Source: Brachypterus glaber (Eukaryota > Arthropoda > Insecta > Coleoptera > Kateretidae). Taken from it: DNA of 64,000 bases. The stretch lies in assembly GCA_958510825.1 (NCBI GenBank), contig OY294047.1, positions 45,987,365 to 46,051,364 on the forward strand, given 5' to 3'. The translations under genes and the position numbers were made by a program. Within the stretch, counting starts at the first letter, position 1. The number at the start of each line of letters is the position of its first letter. The notes below the pieces were generated by a model, which was not told the DNA's origin, ran no database searches, and saw only the letters and a list, made by a program, of their open reading frames with translations. This document shows, in pieces, positions 26,140 to 39,514 of this stretch.

Positions 26140-26265
26140 TATAAACTACGGTAGAGAAGACTATTATAGCCTCACACTCTTAAATCCCTCGCTGTTACGC
26201 AGCTCGGGATTTAATACGCTGGGCTATAAAAAATGTCTTTCCTACCTTGGTATATAATTACTATT
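26140..26265 (+). mobile_element. hairpin family C, 3' end
   Basis: A hairpin from GGTAGAGAAGAC to GTCTTTCCTACC with inner pairs TATAGCC/GGCTATA and TAAATCCC/GGGATTTA, then TATATAATTACTATT. The 5' boundary is unknown. Confidence 0.5.
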
Positions 26266-26426
26266 TTAAAATTTATTTATTTTGTCATTTTTATTCCTAA
26301 AATTTTGACCACTACCTAAATATTATTACCCGCAAATTTAATTTTTAAAAACTGACCCTATAACGTTTTTGTTTATAAATTTATATTTTTGATAATTGGT
26401 AAGATTTTTTCTTTTATTAAAAATAC

Positions 26427-26576
26427 CGTTTTTCGCAAAACTCTCTGAACCAAAGCACGTGTAGCCAAATTTTGGGGTTATGTGCACAGGTTGTGGGGTT
26501 CAATTCCACAACTTTTGCAAATAACCCCACAACTTTTGCGCACATACTGTGGTTCAGAGAGTTTTGCGAAAAAGTA
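26427..26576. repeat. foldback element, arms about 30 bp
   Basis: TTTTTCGCAAAACTCTCTGA at the left, exact inverse at the right; inner blocks AAATAACCCCACAACTTTTG mirrored. TA adjoins both ends. Non-coding. Confidence 0.6.
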
Positions 26577-27323
26577 TCCGAAGTCACCCACACCGTCCGA
26601 TGTCACCCGACTTGACGGTAAATTTTACAAAAATTGAAGAAGATCGAACATTTCTTTCCCTAAAAAAAAAATAAAAAAAATGAGTCTTATTTTTTGAAAA
26701 AAAATTGTTTTGCCCCCCTTAACCCACTCCAATTTCTAACAAAAACAAGGATAAGGAACCTACCTACCAAATTGGAAGTATTGAGTTCAAAGTATTCTAT
26801 TATACTATTTTGGCTATAACAATGTAAAGAGTTATACGCATAACGAGGTATAATTATTAATTATGAACGTTTTAATTATGGCCAAGGTATATATATATAT
26901 ATTCGTGTGTGAAAAAGTGCATACTTGCTAGCAAAAAGTTTGCTGCACCACATCTTGATTTATGACGGTCTAGTAGAAAAAAAGTTAAGTACTATTGGTT
27001 TGGACTTTCTCAAATTATATTATATCGATAGGTTTTCTGCAAAACATCAAGGTATTCTAATAGGTAATCAACTTTCGAGATATTTGTAAAAGAGATTCAA
27101 ACGATTATAATTCAATGATTTAGCGCATTGGACATCTGCGCATACACATTTTTGGTTTTACCCCCATTATTTTTTTCTTACGCTAATAATTCTGTCTTTG
27201 TCACATACGCCATTTTTAACGCTAAATTAGTAATTTCTAAGGACTTTTATTATAGTTGGTAATATATCCAGGCCCAATCTGACAATATTTTCGCTCAACA
27301 AAGTGCCATTTCTTTAAAATTAG

Positions 27324-27592
27324 TTTAGACCAACGAACTAATAACTCTTCTTTCTAGAATACGCATACCGTTAAAATAAAGTATCGCCAACATCTCGGTT
27401 TGTTTGTAAACAAATAGTAGGTATAATCAGGCCTGAACAATAACAATTACCAGTAACTGGCATTGTTGTCTCTGTTAGAACAAAGATGTGCGAGTAAGAC
27501 AGACCAATGTTTATCTTGCCGACGTTTTTGTCAGTTTTAACGAATGAAATGCCTATTCTAGAGAGAAGAGTTATTAGCTCGTTGGTTTGGAC
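27324..27592. repeat. foldback element of about 270 bp
   Basis: TTAGACCAACGAACTAATAA at the left and inverse CGTTGGTTTGGAC region at the right; AACTCTTC/GAAGAGTT and TTCTAGAAT/ATTCTAGAG also pair. Confidence 0.55.
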
Positions 27593-28017
27593 GTTTACTT
27601 TAGGTGCTTAGACTTTCTTTGCACATGTCGATACATTTACTGGGTTGAAGGTAACATGATCCTGCCTCAAGTAAAAAAATTGGAAAAGAAAATTTGCTGT
27701 TTTGTTTCGAGTAATTAAATACGGAGTAATAAAAAACTTTTGGATTTATTTAAGTTATTTTTTTGACACAGAGCTTAACGAGATTCCTGCAAGCATTGTA
27801 TTTTTAGAAGACTATTCTTTGACTGCAAAAACTGTAGGGATCAAAAAAAAAACTTTTACCGCTAAGAAAAAGTACACACAGAACAAATTTTACCACAATG
27901 CTTAAAATCAAGCATATTAGGCAAAATGCTTAAATTTAACCCTCGTCATGCTTAATGTTTAATCCTGAAATCCCGATTCGATTTTAAAGTTTAATTTAAT
28001 TTAGTATTTATTTTAGT

Positions 28018-28215
28018 ATTTAATTTAATATTTAATTTAATATTTAATTTAATATTTAATTTAATATTTAATTTAACATTTAATTTAATATTTAATTTAA
28101 TATTTAAAATAATATTTTATTTAATATTTAATTTAATATTTAATTAAATATTTATTTAATATTTAATTTAAAGTTTATTTTAATACATATTTAATTTCAT
28201 ATTTGATTTAATAAT
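28018..28215 (+). repeat. 12-bp minisatellite (TATTTAATTTAA)n
   Basis: About 16 imperfect units. Confidence 0.8.
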
Positions 28216-28245
28216 TTAACTTAATATTTGATATTGAAAAAAAAG

Positions 28246-28264
28246 TCTCTCTCTCTCTCTCTCT
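28246..28264 (+). repeat. (TC)n microsatellite
   Basis: Nine to ten CT units. Confidence 0.8.
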
Positions 28265-28838
28265 ATTTTTGGCCTTTCCCTTCCGGATAATTAGCCAGTC
28301 AAGTAATAGAACTAATGGGAACAATTGATATTTGCTGTTTTGAAGTTGGTGTACATGCGTACATTAGTTCAAGTGAGTCAAGAATGGTCAACAGTTAACA
28401 CTTAATTTTAATTTTATCTGTTGAAAGTTACAATTGTAACTGTGAACAGATATAATACCAAAATTCAAGTTATTTATCAGTCAAAAAAAAAACGATATTT
28501 CATACATAGTTCTGTTGAAATTAGCTACAAAAATGGTATTCGAATGACCTTGAAGGGGAAAAGTGAGTGATCTTAGACGAAGTGAGATTACAGTCCACTA
28601 CCCTATTACTAAAATATTTATTTATTTTTTCTATTTTGCGTCTCTTATAAGCTCATAATCACACGCATTTTGCGTGTTCTTATAGGCCCATAAGAGGTCT
28701 CTATTTTTTTCTTTTGGGTTGGCAACAGACAAATTTTAAACATGGCGAAAACTGTAATGCCAATTCGAAACAAAAATCCCTAAATCAGTCATCAATTTAA
28801 AATTTTAGAGCAAAAATAAAAAATTGTATAAAGCACTC

Positions 28839-28952
28839 GTTTCATAACACGTTTTTAGCGCACTAGTACTTTAGAAAACTCGCCGCAAGTCCAAACTTGT
28901 ACTCGTGCGCTAAAAACGTATGTTATGAAACTAGTACTTTAATATACTATTT
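28839..28952 (+). mobile_element. hairpin family E, full hairpin
   Basis: TTTCATAACACGTTTTTAGC at the left pairs with GCTAAAAACGTATGTTATGAAA at the right, around CTCGCCGCAAG; then CTAGTACTTTAATATACTATT. Partial copies are at 1571 and 58230. Confidence 0.55.
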
Positions 28953-29882
28953 AAGTACATATTTACAAATACATACTTATTTTAAACCTACATACATTCT
29001 CAATTAATATGGGTTACATTTTATGGCATTAAGGTAGTTGGTATGTTTAAGGAAGGTTGGTCCGTAACCATTATTGTTATTATTATCATCCATTTCATAG
29101 AGTAACTGCGTTAAAGTACAGTTTCAGAAACTGGTTTTAATAAAATTTATCATTTTCTGGCAATAATATTAATGCGCGTTTTTTGTTTTTTTGGTCTGCA
29201 ATTATGCCACTGTTAGTCGGCCGCTTTTTTTCGATTATATTTTATATACTTTTATAATAGGAGGTTATGCCGAAAAATATATTCTTTCGATTTTGCTCAA
29301 AAATTTAGAACTTTAACGGTGGATCTTGCTATAGTAGATGCCAGAGATATAGAAGAATGTTTACATTTGAAACAGATTAATGTGAAACAGAGGCGTAATT
29401 AATTTTTTATTATGTTAAGTACTTAGTAGACATTCTGATTGGACAACTGGTGGCAATACACCTTGTCACGTCCCAAAAAAACGTTCGCTGCTAAAAAATT
29501 CTTATATTTGAGTCTACAAAATCGTAAAATTTAAATGCCTTCTAATCTTTGGCAAAAATAGATATTGGTGTTTAATAACAACTAATAAATTTAATTTGAA
29601 CGTCCATCCGTTCGAAGGTTTGTCACAAAAATCCCGTTACACGATTAAAAGAAAAACCTCATCTAAATAGTTATAAGTATTTATGAACCGTAGAAGATTG
29701 TTGCTGGTATTATTTAGATTCATTATTATAATGGCGGAGAAATGCCAGAAGCGATTCACGATTGTTTTTCTCTAGTATTTTATTCGTGCCATGCAACAAG
29801 GATCCAACAATATATAGAGACCCTTTCAACGTTTTTTCTGGTTAACTAGGTGCTACATTTAAAAAGTGCGGTTATTTTAGCG

Positions 29883-29952
29883 AGGTATTTTTTTACGGTT
29901 ACGGAGGGCGCAACTCGACTTTCAGCGCCCCGTGTAACCGTACCAAAATACC
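29883..29952. repeat. strong hairpin, arms about 28 bp
   Basis: AGGTATTTTTTTACGGTTAC and AACCGTACCAAAATACCT, with GGGCGC/GCGCCC inside. Confidence 0.6.
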
Positions 29953-31589
29953 TGAAAATTCATAATATATAAAACTTAGAGAATTTCAAGAGCTACAAGT
30001 TTTCTCATAACCACCTCTATCCTCCGACGAATAATTTGGCTGGAAAATAGAAAAAACCAATTTCACCCCCAACATGGCTATTTTTGAATATAATCCGATT
30101 GTTATTAATATAATAAAAAAATGATCCAAATAAAAATTGTTGTAAATTTGCTCCTTAACAAAATTGGTTATATGAATTTTTATCGTAAGATGTATATTTA
30201 GCGAGATAACCGCACGTACCCCTTTAATCCAAGATGGCGGACAGTTCCCATATCAAATTTATGGGCAAGAATGTGATTTCTTCATCTACTCCGCGGGGGA
30301 CACTTAACTGCGTCAAAAGTTCTAACTTGTAATTTTTTTTCTTTCTTGTATTGAATATAATCTAAAGTCGTGACATTATAAGAATGCGAATGCGGTCCGT
30401 ATCAAGTAGTTCCCTATACCGGCTGAAGTGTGGATTCGACTAATATTTATAAAATCACTTGCAAATCACAGAAAAAATAAATGAAATGACAAAACACGGC
30501 GCCTATGAGATGTTGACTGTACACATTTTAAGTTACGACGTGCCGTTCGCTGATATTTTTGTAGAATTCCTTTAGAGTGAGCGCAATTTCCTATGGACCT
30601 ACGGTGTATCTTACTTCAACCAACGTTTTAGCGCTCACTTCGTCATACGCCATAGTAATAAAAGAGATAGATAATATTAAGTTTGTCCGTGATAATTCCT
30701 ACCATTCGCATTCTTAAAAAGACAGGACTATAGTCATTGGGCTAAAGTGTACTAGTAGTGAATCGTTACAAAATACTTGTACACGGAGGTTTTTGTATGA
30801 CTTCCGAGATATTTGACATATGTAAATACATAGTAGGTAACATTTTTGAGCTTTCCGATAAGATTTCTGAGATTTCTGAAACATATAATCTTAGTTTTGT
30901 TTATGGGTTATTAAATTCACTATAATATTTAACAATCGGTTTTAAACTAAACTGTATCGGTTGGTTGCAATTTTCTTTATTCAAATTGTCGTAAATTGTC
31001 TCATACTGCATAACATTATTCACTTAAGTTACTTCTCTACTTAAGTCACGTGACGGGATGTCAATTTTTCCTATTAGTCGTGGAATTACAGAAGCTTATG
31101 TATTTGCTAGCATTAATAATGATTAATATGTATTAAAGATAGTATTATAGGGGATAAATCGATTGAAGTATATAATGTTAATGTCTAAAAAACAAACAAA
31201 ATTAAACTAAAATCTATCAGTATTATATCTGATCTTGTTTGTATTATTAGTAATTAGTAGTTAGGATTCAAGACTACAGATGCACATTATGTTAGTTTGT
31301 CAGCCACCCGACCGATCTACCGGTGGATCAAGTCTGAAACTGAAAAAGTAAGTAAATGCAATTTAGATTTTTTAGCTAAGTTTTAGACCTTTGCGTTATT
31401 CGACTACTAGTTATATGAAAAACATTTTCAATTAGAAGAAAAAGTAGCTACTTATATTCTGCCATAGTTGAATCTATAGTTAAGGCAAGAAAGTCGAAAG
31501 TTTGAAGAAAATGTTATTCAAAATGAGTAATTATCTAGTTTATGAATGCAGTTCATTTTGCCTGTCTACATTTATTAATATTTGTTTAT

Positions 31590-32610
31590 GTATCTAATGA
31601 GTTTTACTAATTCGACGTCATTTTAAAATAATTACAACGTAATTAATATTGCTAGCAATTGCTCGGTTTACGCCCTTTTTTCCATCGATTCGTTTCTGAT
31701 TAATTCACAATTTTAAAATTAATTATTATTATATCAAAAATATTATAGATACACAGTAAACTAAACAACAATATATTATCTCTATGATGTGCCGGGAGGA
31801 AAATGTCAAAAACAGATTTAAAATAGATCTAAACGCTATAAAGAAATATTGAGAATATAACTCGTAATGTGTTTCCATTTGGGAAAAAATGTTTGCCATT
31901 GTCTGAAACCATCCTCTCAGATTTTAAAAGTTATAAAGTAAACGCAGTTTTATGAACTAGTATAACTAGGATAATGAGCCATAACGCCCTTGTTCATTTT
32001 CTACATTTATTATTATAATTGTTTTGTTTATGTATCTACTAATTCGACGTCATTTAAAAATAATAGCTTAATTAATATTGCTAGAAATTGCTCGGGTTCC
32101 GCCCTTTAATGATTCTTACATCGTTCGAATTCATAACGCATTCACGTAGAATCGGAAAATGCTCTTGAGCAAGCTTCTTTATTAGGGCAAAATCTGACAT
32201 CTCGTCTTATTATTTTTTGCAGCGATCCGCTTCTAAGTGTACTAATTAATTTATGATAAAAATATTCATTTCAAAGAAATCGTTATTACATGATTATTAT
32301 GTCAATTTGTATTATATCTACACTGTAAACTGAAATAAAATAAATATCATATCTGATGTACCAAAAGAAGAACTATTACTCCAAATCTGGCCCAATCTTA
32401 AAACAAGAAAGTATGGATCTGTGGAAGTTAGGAAAAATTGCGTACCGTTGTCTGAAATTAGCTACTGAGATTTCCTTTAAAAGTTTAAACAGTTTTTTTT
32501 ACAGTTGAAATAACTTGAGGTCTGTGGAAGTTAGGAAAAATTGCGTACCTACCGTTGTCTGAAATTAGCTACTTAAAAGTTTTAACAGTTTTTTTTACAG
32601 TTGAAGATTT
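31590..32610 (+). repeat. degenerate direct repeats (two scales)
   Basis: 31590-31690 recurs at 32025-32110 (ACTAATTCGACGTCATTT, TTAATATTGCTAG, AATTGCTCGG). Nearer, 32415-32500 recurs at 32520-32605 (CTGTGGAAGTTAGGAAAAAT, CCGTTGTCTGAAATTAGCTA). No coding frame is apparent. Confidence 0.55.
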
Positions 32611-34059
32611 TTAGTAGGTATCGATTTCACACTAAATATATTTTAACGTCTGATTCTCCTTCACCATAAAAATTTCTTGAAAGGTTCTACGGTTCTACTT
32701 CAGTAGGGAGTAACATTAACTACTGGTATATTGGCACTTCTGTCAAATGGTAAGAATTTATTACCGTGTAGGAAGAAATGAAGCATGTGCAAACAGAAAA
32801 AAAAACAGAGTTACTTCTATTTCCTTTCCATCTAACAAAAAACGCAATTTGTTCAAGTCTAACCAGCGTAATTTACAACGCTGAAATCAGATACAATTAA
32901 ATCTAAAATGGTCTAATAACATTTCCCTGTGAACATGATACCAACATTCTACAGTTATAATATCCCAATCTACATGTGTAAAGTTGCATTTCGGTGTGAA
33001 ATAATGAATTCATTAGGTTACAGGCCCAAATCTCGAGATTTCATCATATTGTGCATTTTGTGCAAATTCTCGGTTTTATCCCACATTAAAATTATGCGAT
33101 ATTTTCCCATACACATTGCAGTGTTATAAGAGACAAAGATTTGTTTAAAAAGACTACCGATTAAGAAAATTTAATTAAAAAATATGCAATTAATTAAAAT
33201 TTTAATCCTGACTCTCTCAATACCGATGCCAGTAATATTGGGATATCTGCAGTTCTGTCTCAAAAAAAACATCAATGATAAAAACCAACAAAACAACTGT
33301 ATAAATTACTAAGATAAATTATTTTATATATATAAATATCATCTGCTCTGAAGATGTGATAATTAAAAAGGTCGAAACGTAGGTTAAATCCATACTTGTA
33401 TTAGGTTGAAATATAAACAGGATGCAAATAGAGCTACTGCAACTTTCGTCTAGTTAAAGCTCGTCTGATTATACTTATGTATCTTACAATACTTTAGCAT
33501 TTAAGAGAAGTCAGTAATAGAGAATTTGTGTATAAAGTGCATGTACTTTTGTAATATCTCTTGTAAAATTATTAACGGTTCTACCAGTCCGAGTTTTAGT
33601 AGACACGCCTATCCTTCCAACTCGGTTATGCCCTTTTCAGACACCCACGCGAGTTTCTTTTACATACGGGTTAATGCATGTGAACTGTCGGACAAAATTC
33701 AGCAACATCATCTTTGATTACAGAAGTTTAGAAATTTTAATCTTTTTCTTTTCCCGATAAATTGGTAACTTCAAAGTATATTGCAAGTGGCTTTCTGTAA
33801 AAGATAAGAGTCTTAGTAAACAAGGCAGTTTTAGGATACCCCATTAATACTGGCATCAGTGGTCATGATTTTTTAAGGGCTGAAGCCAACTTTCTTATTA
33901 AAAGATATGTTTTTTCAGATATTTCATCATTATCATCATCAAGTCATTAGTTCCAAGTCTGATTTGAGGGAATTTTCCATCACACGCTAATCAATTCTTT
34001 AATTTCTCTAACATTCTTAAGACAATCTTCTGTTACAGAATGTCATCACAAAAAGGGTG

Positions 34060-34190
34060 TACTACCATGCTAAGCACAGAAGTGGTAACATGTATTTTGC
34101 ACATTTGGAGATATTAACAGTTTTTGGAGTCATAACTCATTTTTGACAAAAAAGTAAGTTACCACCTCTGTGCTTAACACGGCAGTGTTT
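34060..34190. repeat. small foldback, arms about 28 bp
   Basis: TAAGCACAGAAGTGGTAAC and GTTACCACCTCTGTGCTTA. Confidence 0.6.
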
Positions 34191-35182
34191 CTTCTGACTC
34201 CCAGATTCCTCTATAAAATATCTTTAAAGCACTTAGTCTTAGTATGTAATCCACCATTAGATCGCTTCTCCTAACCAGCCCTATCCATAAAACTAGTTCA
34301 GTTTCCAAATATTATAATGACAAGTATGAGATAAGATCTATTACAACAGACGATAAAATCAAAATGTATGCACTATGTTCATGGATTAGCTTAAATGGAT
34401 CGCGAGCCGCGATCGTGTATTTGTTATTGGAATAATTCTAAAGTTTATTCCCTCCATTCTTCAGTTTATTACTATAATCTCTCGTTACGTAATCGAATTT
34501 AATCCAAATCTAATTGCTAGGCGTTACTTATCGAGCCGTGATATAAGAGCTAATTTGCTCAATTCGCCCGTTAAGTACAAAGGAAGCCAAATCAGTTAAT
34601 CTTTGTTGGTGTTAAGCACTTGCAATGAAAATTTTAGTATTGTATACTAATCAACTATTGTAAATCTATTGTAAATTTATTTAAATTTGTAACAATGTGA
34701 TTGCATTGTAAGTAAAAGTGTTTAGAAACGTTTACAACTTATATTTTTACTACACATAGAAGTCTTAAATAAGCCTAAATGTCTAAGGCTATACAATAAG
34801 TCTATAGTATATTTAACTTCAAAATGAAGTGAGCGTAAACAAACGCACGTGTGTTTTGTGTCTTATTATAAGATACAAAATACAGCAGTATAATTATGGA
34901 TTATTTAAGAGAATCTAGATTTGGAGTAGAATCAATAGGGAATGGAAAAATAAATAAAAATATTCTTTATTAATTTTCTAAATCTGGTGCGATAAGTGAG
35001 TAAACAGAGCATGGAAAGGCGATAGTGTTTTATCATTGTGCCGTTCCTGTACAAATTTAGTCTTAATTGTAGAACGCAGCAAATCTCACACCTAAGATGA
35101 CTTTACACTTTAAAGTCATCTTGCTTACACCTTAACGTAAAATAAATATTTTTAAATAGGTACTTTAGTAAGTGGTACTTAC

Positions 35183-35365
35183 CAGGCATACAGACGCAAC
35201 GGAACGTTCCCGGATCGTCCAGACAGGAGCCGTCGTTCTGGCAGGGATGCGACTCGCACTCGTTGATGTTGATCTCGCATCGTGGCCCCGAGAAGCCCTG
35301 GGTGCAGTTGCAGGCGAAGCTGCCGGGCGTGTTGACACAGATACCGTCATGTTCGCATGGTGATC
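35183..35365 (-). CDS. Notch: Notch exon: most of EGF 11 and EGF 12 (ligand-binding core)
   Basis: A 183-nt exon coding SPCEHDGICVNTPGS (EGF 11) and NINECESHPCQNDGSC with LDDPGTFRC (EGF 12), ending VCMPG with a split Gly. In the family EGF 11-12 are the minimal Delta/Serrate contact region. The exon is clearly GC-richer than the introns around it, as expected for conserved coding sequence. The acceptor is GTTTCAG after a pyrimidine tract and the donor GTAAGTAC. It is the most isolated exon here, with 19.6 kb and 20.6 kb introns on either side. Confidence 0.98.
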
Positions 35366-35934
35366 CTGAAACAGAAGAGCAAATATAGAGTTATAAAGGC
35401 TGACAAAAAAAAATTGTTACAATGGATGCACAAAAAATAGAATAGGTTTGTTTTTTTTTCTCGAAAATTGCAGTTCTGAACTGGTTCGGAACGTACGCAG
35501 TTGCGAAGGAGCACTGCCCACTACACTGTTAGTGCGTTGTGACGTTATTATCTTAAAGATAAATTTCTAAAAAATAAAAGTAATCTTTTTATTTCATCGC
35601 CCAAGAGTCCAACTAACCTTATTTTAAACCAAATACTAAAGAAAATCTTTGTTAAACTTTAAGCGTTAATCAAATAATGTCTTATGGTATAATCACAAAT
35701 TTTATTATTTTCTCTTGGTATTTTAATATCACAGATTCATAGAATCAAGTTAAGCGGCATTTAAAAGATTTTCACTTTACCTGACACCCTAATCAAGTTA
35801 TCCGGCCGTTTTTAAGTGACATTGCGTTAAAATGATTATTTAGATTTATCTTAATTATCCTGCTTATCCGGCATTATCCGAGCGTCAAATTAAAACGGGA
35901 CCACCTCATGAATGCTCTCTTTAAGCTGCAAAAA

Positions 35935-36046
35935 GTTTAATCAAATTCCGTTCATTCGCTCCAAAGTTATGCGGGAACAAAAATAAAAAAACAAAGTCAT
36001 ACATCGAATTGATAACCTCCTCCTTTTTGGAAGTCGGTTAAAAAGT
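35935..36046 (+). repeat. possible retroelement 3' end
   Basis: AACCTCCTCCTTTTTGGAAG followed by TCGGTTAAAA, a phrase that recurs as the end of insect non-LTR elements. Recognition by eye only. Confidence 0.3.
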
Positions 36047-36769
36047 ATATTTTATTTTAACTCCGCTTTTAGGAAAAATATTGTTCCTAACGCATGCGTA
36101 AAGAGGTTTTTCCGCACTTGTTAGTAAAATAGCTATTTTACAATTTCATCAAAGACGTAAAGCCTAGAGCCGGCCCTTACCGCATTTGAATAGTTACAAA
36201 TTTTATAGTGTAGATTTGCGTACATTTACCATGTACTATATTAGGAATAGGATTTTTTCCGAAATTCGAAATGCGCGGAGATTTAACATTAAGTTAAATT
36301 ACATATATGACCTTATACAGATTTTACAAATGGTTCGACTGTTTAACTAAATATTAAAATTTTACAACTGAAGTGTAATAATTAAAATAAAAACGTGAAA
36401 TAAAAACACAGAAGCGCCGAAAATTAAATCGTAAAAGGGTAACCACCGAAATAAAAAAGTAATGTTCATGCATTTAAAATGTTCAGGTTCATGAAAGCAT
36501 TTTATAATTTTACATATTGCAGCCCTAAAGCTAAACGTGTTGTAGTCTAAAACTCGAAGCAACTCTCAGTTCTGAGTAATTTTAATACTTTTGTCTGTCA
36601 TTTTTTATTATCATTTCCCGATTGTTGTTGTATTACATACACGTTATGCTATGGTAGATATTATAGTAAAAATGTTATTCAAATTAAATAATTGACTACG
36701 GATAGGGTGAAGGTGTTCTGTGGGTGGAAGCAGTCAGTCGCCTGTTTATTTATTAATATTAATTATTAC

Positions 36770-36832
36770 GATCGTCATTATTATCATCGTCATTATAATT
36801 ATGATAATAATGACGATAATGTTATCATAAGT
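36770..36832. repeat. hairpin of ATC/GAT triplets
   Basis: ATCGTCATTATTATCATCGTC and ATGATAATAATGACGAT pair. Confidence 0.5.
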
Positions 36833-37303
36833 AAACGATGAAAACGAAATAATCTATATTATCGATTGATATCTTTAAATTTTCAGTAAAGAGTTGACTT
36901 TGGAATGCGAAGTATTTTATATCTCTACATCTTGCTTGATGCTTACCTCCTGGTGTTAAAAATTATAAAACATGTTGATAGAATTTGAAAAATAAATATT
37001 ATAAATTGTACAAGTTGTATCTAATACTTCTGTAACAGAAGTAATTATTTTACGATACTACTGTATAAATTATACAACAGCAGTCATTAACAAGTACTAT
37101 TAGGCATCGCATTTTTTTTAAATATACCTGCACATGCAAAAAACTATTAAATTTTATAAACACGAATTAACAATCTGGTATTTTTGCAGTAATATTTGCT
37201 CTAAATATAATGACAAAAAATGAGTTAAATTTTAGTACGTGACTAAAATTTCCCTTACATCATCCTTATGCCTGAGTAGTTAAGACCTCTTTCAGATCAC
37301 ATA

Positions 37304-37999
37304 CAGTGCGGTCCAAAAGTCACCCCCACTCCCTTTTAACTTTTGAACGAGTTGAGATATCGACTTCAAATTTAGAACTCTTAAATAAGACAACTTAAAC
37401 TATCTTTTAGCATATATTTGATATTTTCAGCTCTTAAAATGTAGGCAGGGGGGCATGGGGGACATTTTTTTAAATGGAAAGAGGAGTCTTGTGATACATC
37501 ATTTTAAAGCTTATAAAATTCTCTATTTAAACTAACATTTTTAAATTTTTTAAAAATGTTTTTTAAGGTTTTGATTTTTCAATTTTTTGTGATAAAACAT
37601 TCGATTTTTTAAGTTTTATTTTATAATTTTTTATTTATGTCAACTAAAATTAGTTTAAAAGTATAATTAACATTTTTTTATGATGAAATTAGGGATTTTT
37701 AAAAAAATATTTGTTTTTTTTAGTACCCATTTTCAACCCCATTTTAAACCCATTTTTTTTTTAATTTAAAAATATGGAGTTAAATGGAGAATTTTATAAT
37801 CTATAATGTATTACACGACCCCCCTTTCCATTTAAAAAAATGTGCCCCCATGCCCCCCTGCCCACATTTTAAGACCTGAAAGTATTAAATATATGCTAAA
37901 AGATAGTTTAAGTTGTCCTATTTAAAAGTTTCAAATTTGAAGTCGATATCTCAACTGGTTCAAAAGTTAAGAGGGGGGGGTGACTTTTGGACCGCTCTG
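37304..37999. mobile_element. 696-bp foldback MITE, TA duplication, copy 1
   Basis: The left end CAGTGCGGTCCAAAAGTCAC and right end GTGACTTTTGGACCGCTCTG are inverted; arms continue to the middle. Flanked by TA. Same family as 62603-63320. The arms include a GGGGGCATGGGGG block and its C-rich inverse. Confidence 0.78.
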
Positions 38000-38929
38000 T
38001 ATATTTGACTGTTACACTTAATTTTAACTACGAATACCTCGCTTAATATGAGCCAAATATATAAAGAAGTACTGTTATTTTTTCAAAAAATGTTAATTTT
38101 TAGAATTATTTTAAAAAATGAAGGTATTTAAAAAAATCTTGTATAGCCGTGTTACAGTAATGTTATTAAACTTAAAAAGTAATCCAATGAAAAAATGTAC
38201 TGTTAGTTTTATAACAAAGAAGATATTTTATTTTACAAGTGGTTTAAACAGTATGGTATTAAATAAACAAATAAAAACTTTTTAATCTACTTGAGTTAAG
38301 GTATAAAAATTTATATTTTGCCTAATCATCAAAAACTATTGGATTATAAGACACATGTGAAATTTGACTACAATGATGTTATTTTATACTTTAACGTGTG
38401 GTTATTATTATTGCTTTTATAGTGAAACACTATATTATAAAGCACCAGATAGATAAAAAATACCGGACGCATAAATAAAGTATGGTCAATAAGTAATAGA
38501 TCTAAATAAAAAATATGGTATGGCATAGAAAAATTAACCACCATGTGTATTTTCGACAGCCCTTATCTTGTAAAGGTAAATTTAGCCATGTTTTCGAAAT
38601 ATTTATTTAAAAGCGTCGACCATGAACATAAAAAATCAACGCAATTACCGTACTGTACTGTGGATACCAGAAAAAGAAGCATAAAAAATAAATGTAATAA
38701 TTTTAATAAACAATTTAAAACTGGTGGGAGGCCTCGAAATGTCTTGAAACATTAAAATAAATTGCTAGCAATAACAGTGTTACGAAGCAGAAAATGTAAT
38801 AACATAGCCATCTTAATTTCAAGAAAAAATGTTTTATTTTCCAAAACCAAGTTGAAAGTATATAATTTTTGACGTCTATTTTACTGCCAAATGAGTCAGT
38901 TGAAATAAAATAGGGAACATAATCAAGCA

Positions 38930-39182
38930 TAACTAATTTTTCCCTTTAAATAAATCCTTTATAAATATTATGAAAATGAGTGGACCACGCACCGAACCTT
39001 GAGGCACAGCACATAAAATTTGTAGCCTTTTGTTTAACTAAATAGGAAACATAATAAAGTATGACTAAATTTCCCCATAGTTAAATTAATCGTTTATGAA
39101 ATTTATGAAAAGGAGGGGACCAAGCACCGATCCTTGAGGCACACCACATTAAATTTGTAGACTTTTGAATTTACGAATAATA
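38930..39182 (-). pseudogene. LINE reverse-transcriptase fragment in two tandem units
   Basis: On the minus strand the box GVPQGSVLGP followed by LLF and IND is read at 39150-39095, and a second version (VPQGSV.GPLIF) at 39012-38965. The nucleotide units are about 132 bp and share GGAACATAAT and CTTGAGGCACA blocks. Each is only a piece of the RT fingers/palm region of a Jockey/CR1-like LINE; frames are broken outside the box. Confidence 0.6.
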
Positions 39183-39514
39183 ACCTTTATGAATTGTTCA
39201 TTATCACACAATTAAAATTTTCCCCTCATATTTCCCCTTTAATATTACAGATCTCTAGCTTTTAATAATATTAAATAATAATAATATTATTATTATTAAG
39301 GGGTATTTCTACCTTCAAATTTTAAAAATATTTTGTTTTTAAACATTTTTTTATATAGAACGAAAAAAGATACCATTGTGAAATTTTGTAGGTATGTTTA
39401 TTTAAATTTGAAGGTTGAAAGACCCCTTAAATAGTAGATCAAAAACAAGGTAACTTTTTGGCTACGATCAGAAACAAAACAATACAGTATACAAATCAAT
39501 CTTTTGTAAAAAAA

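Larger units (their letters stand above)
15557..35182 (-). other. Notch intron, 19.6 kb, between EGF 12 and EGF 13 exons' coding
   Basis: No exon with an EGF cysteine pattern is found in it, and flanking exons join in frame, so none is missing. It carries the hammerhead pair, copies of hairpin families A, B, C and E, and several MITEs listed separately. Stretches 15600-16750, 18550-19260, 20390-21100, 21440-22230, 22790-24130, 24850-25160, 25690-26130, 28270-28830, 28960-29880, 29960-31580 and 32620-34050 hold only AT-rich sequence with no gene seen. Confidence 0.85.

Noticed and set aside
28018..28264. CRISPR-like or regulatory repeat array
   Set aside because: It is a simple AT minisatellite followed by a dinucleotide run; there are no spacers.
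33340..33400. CTGAAGATG ... GTCGAAACG resembling a hammerhead core
   Set aside because: Stem II does not form between the two core boxes and there is no matching stem I; only the motif text is similar, as seen near ends of various retroelements.
15557..35182. Hidden additional Notch exons in the long introns
   Set aside because: Flanking exons join in frame within intact EGF repeats and the repeat count reaches 36, so nothing is missing.
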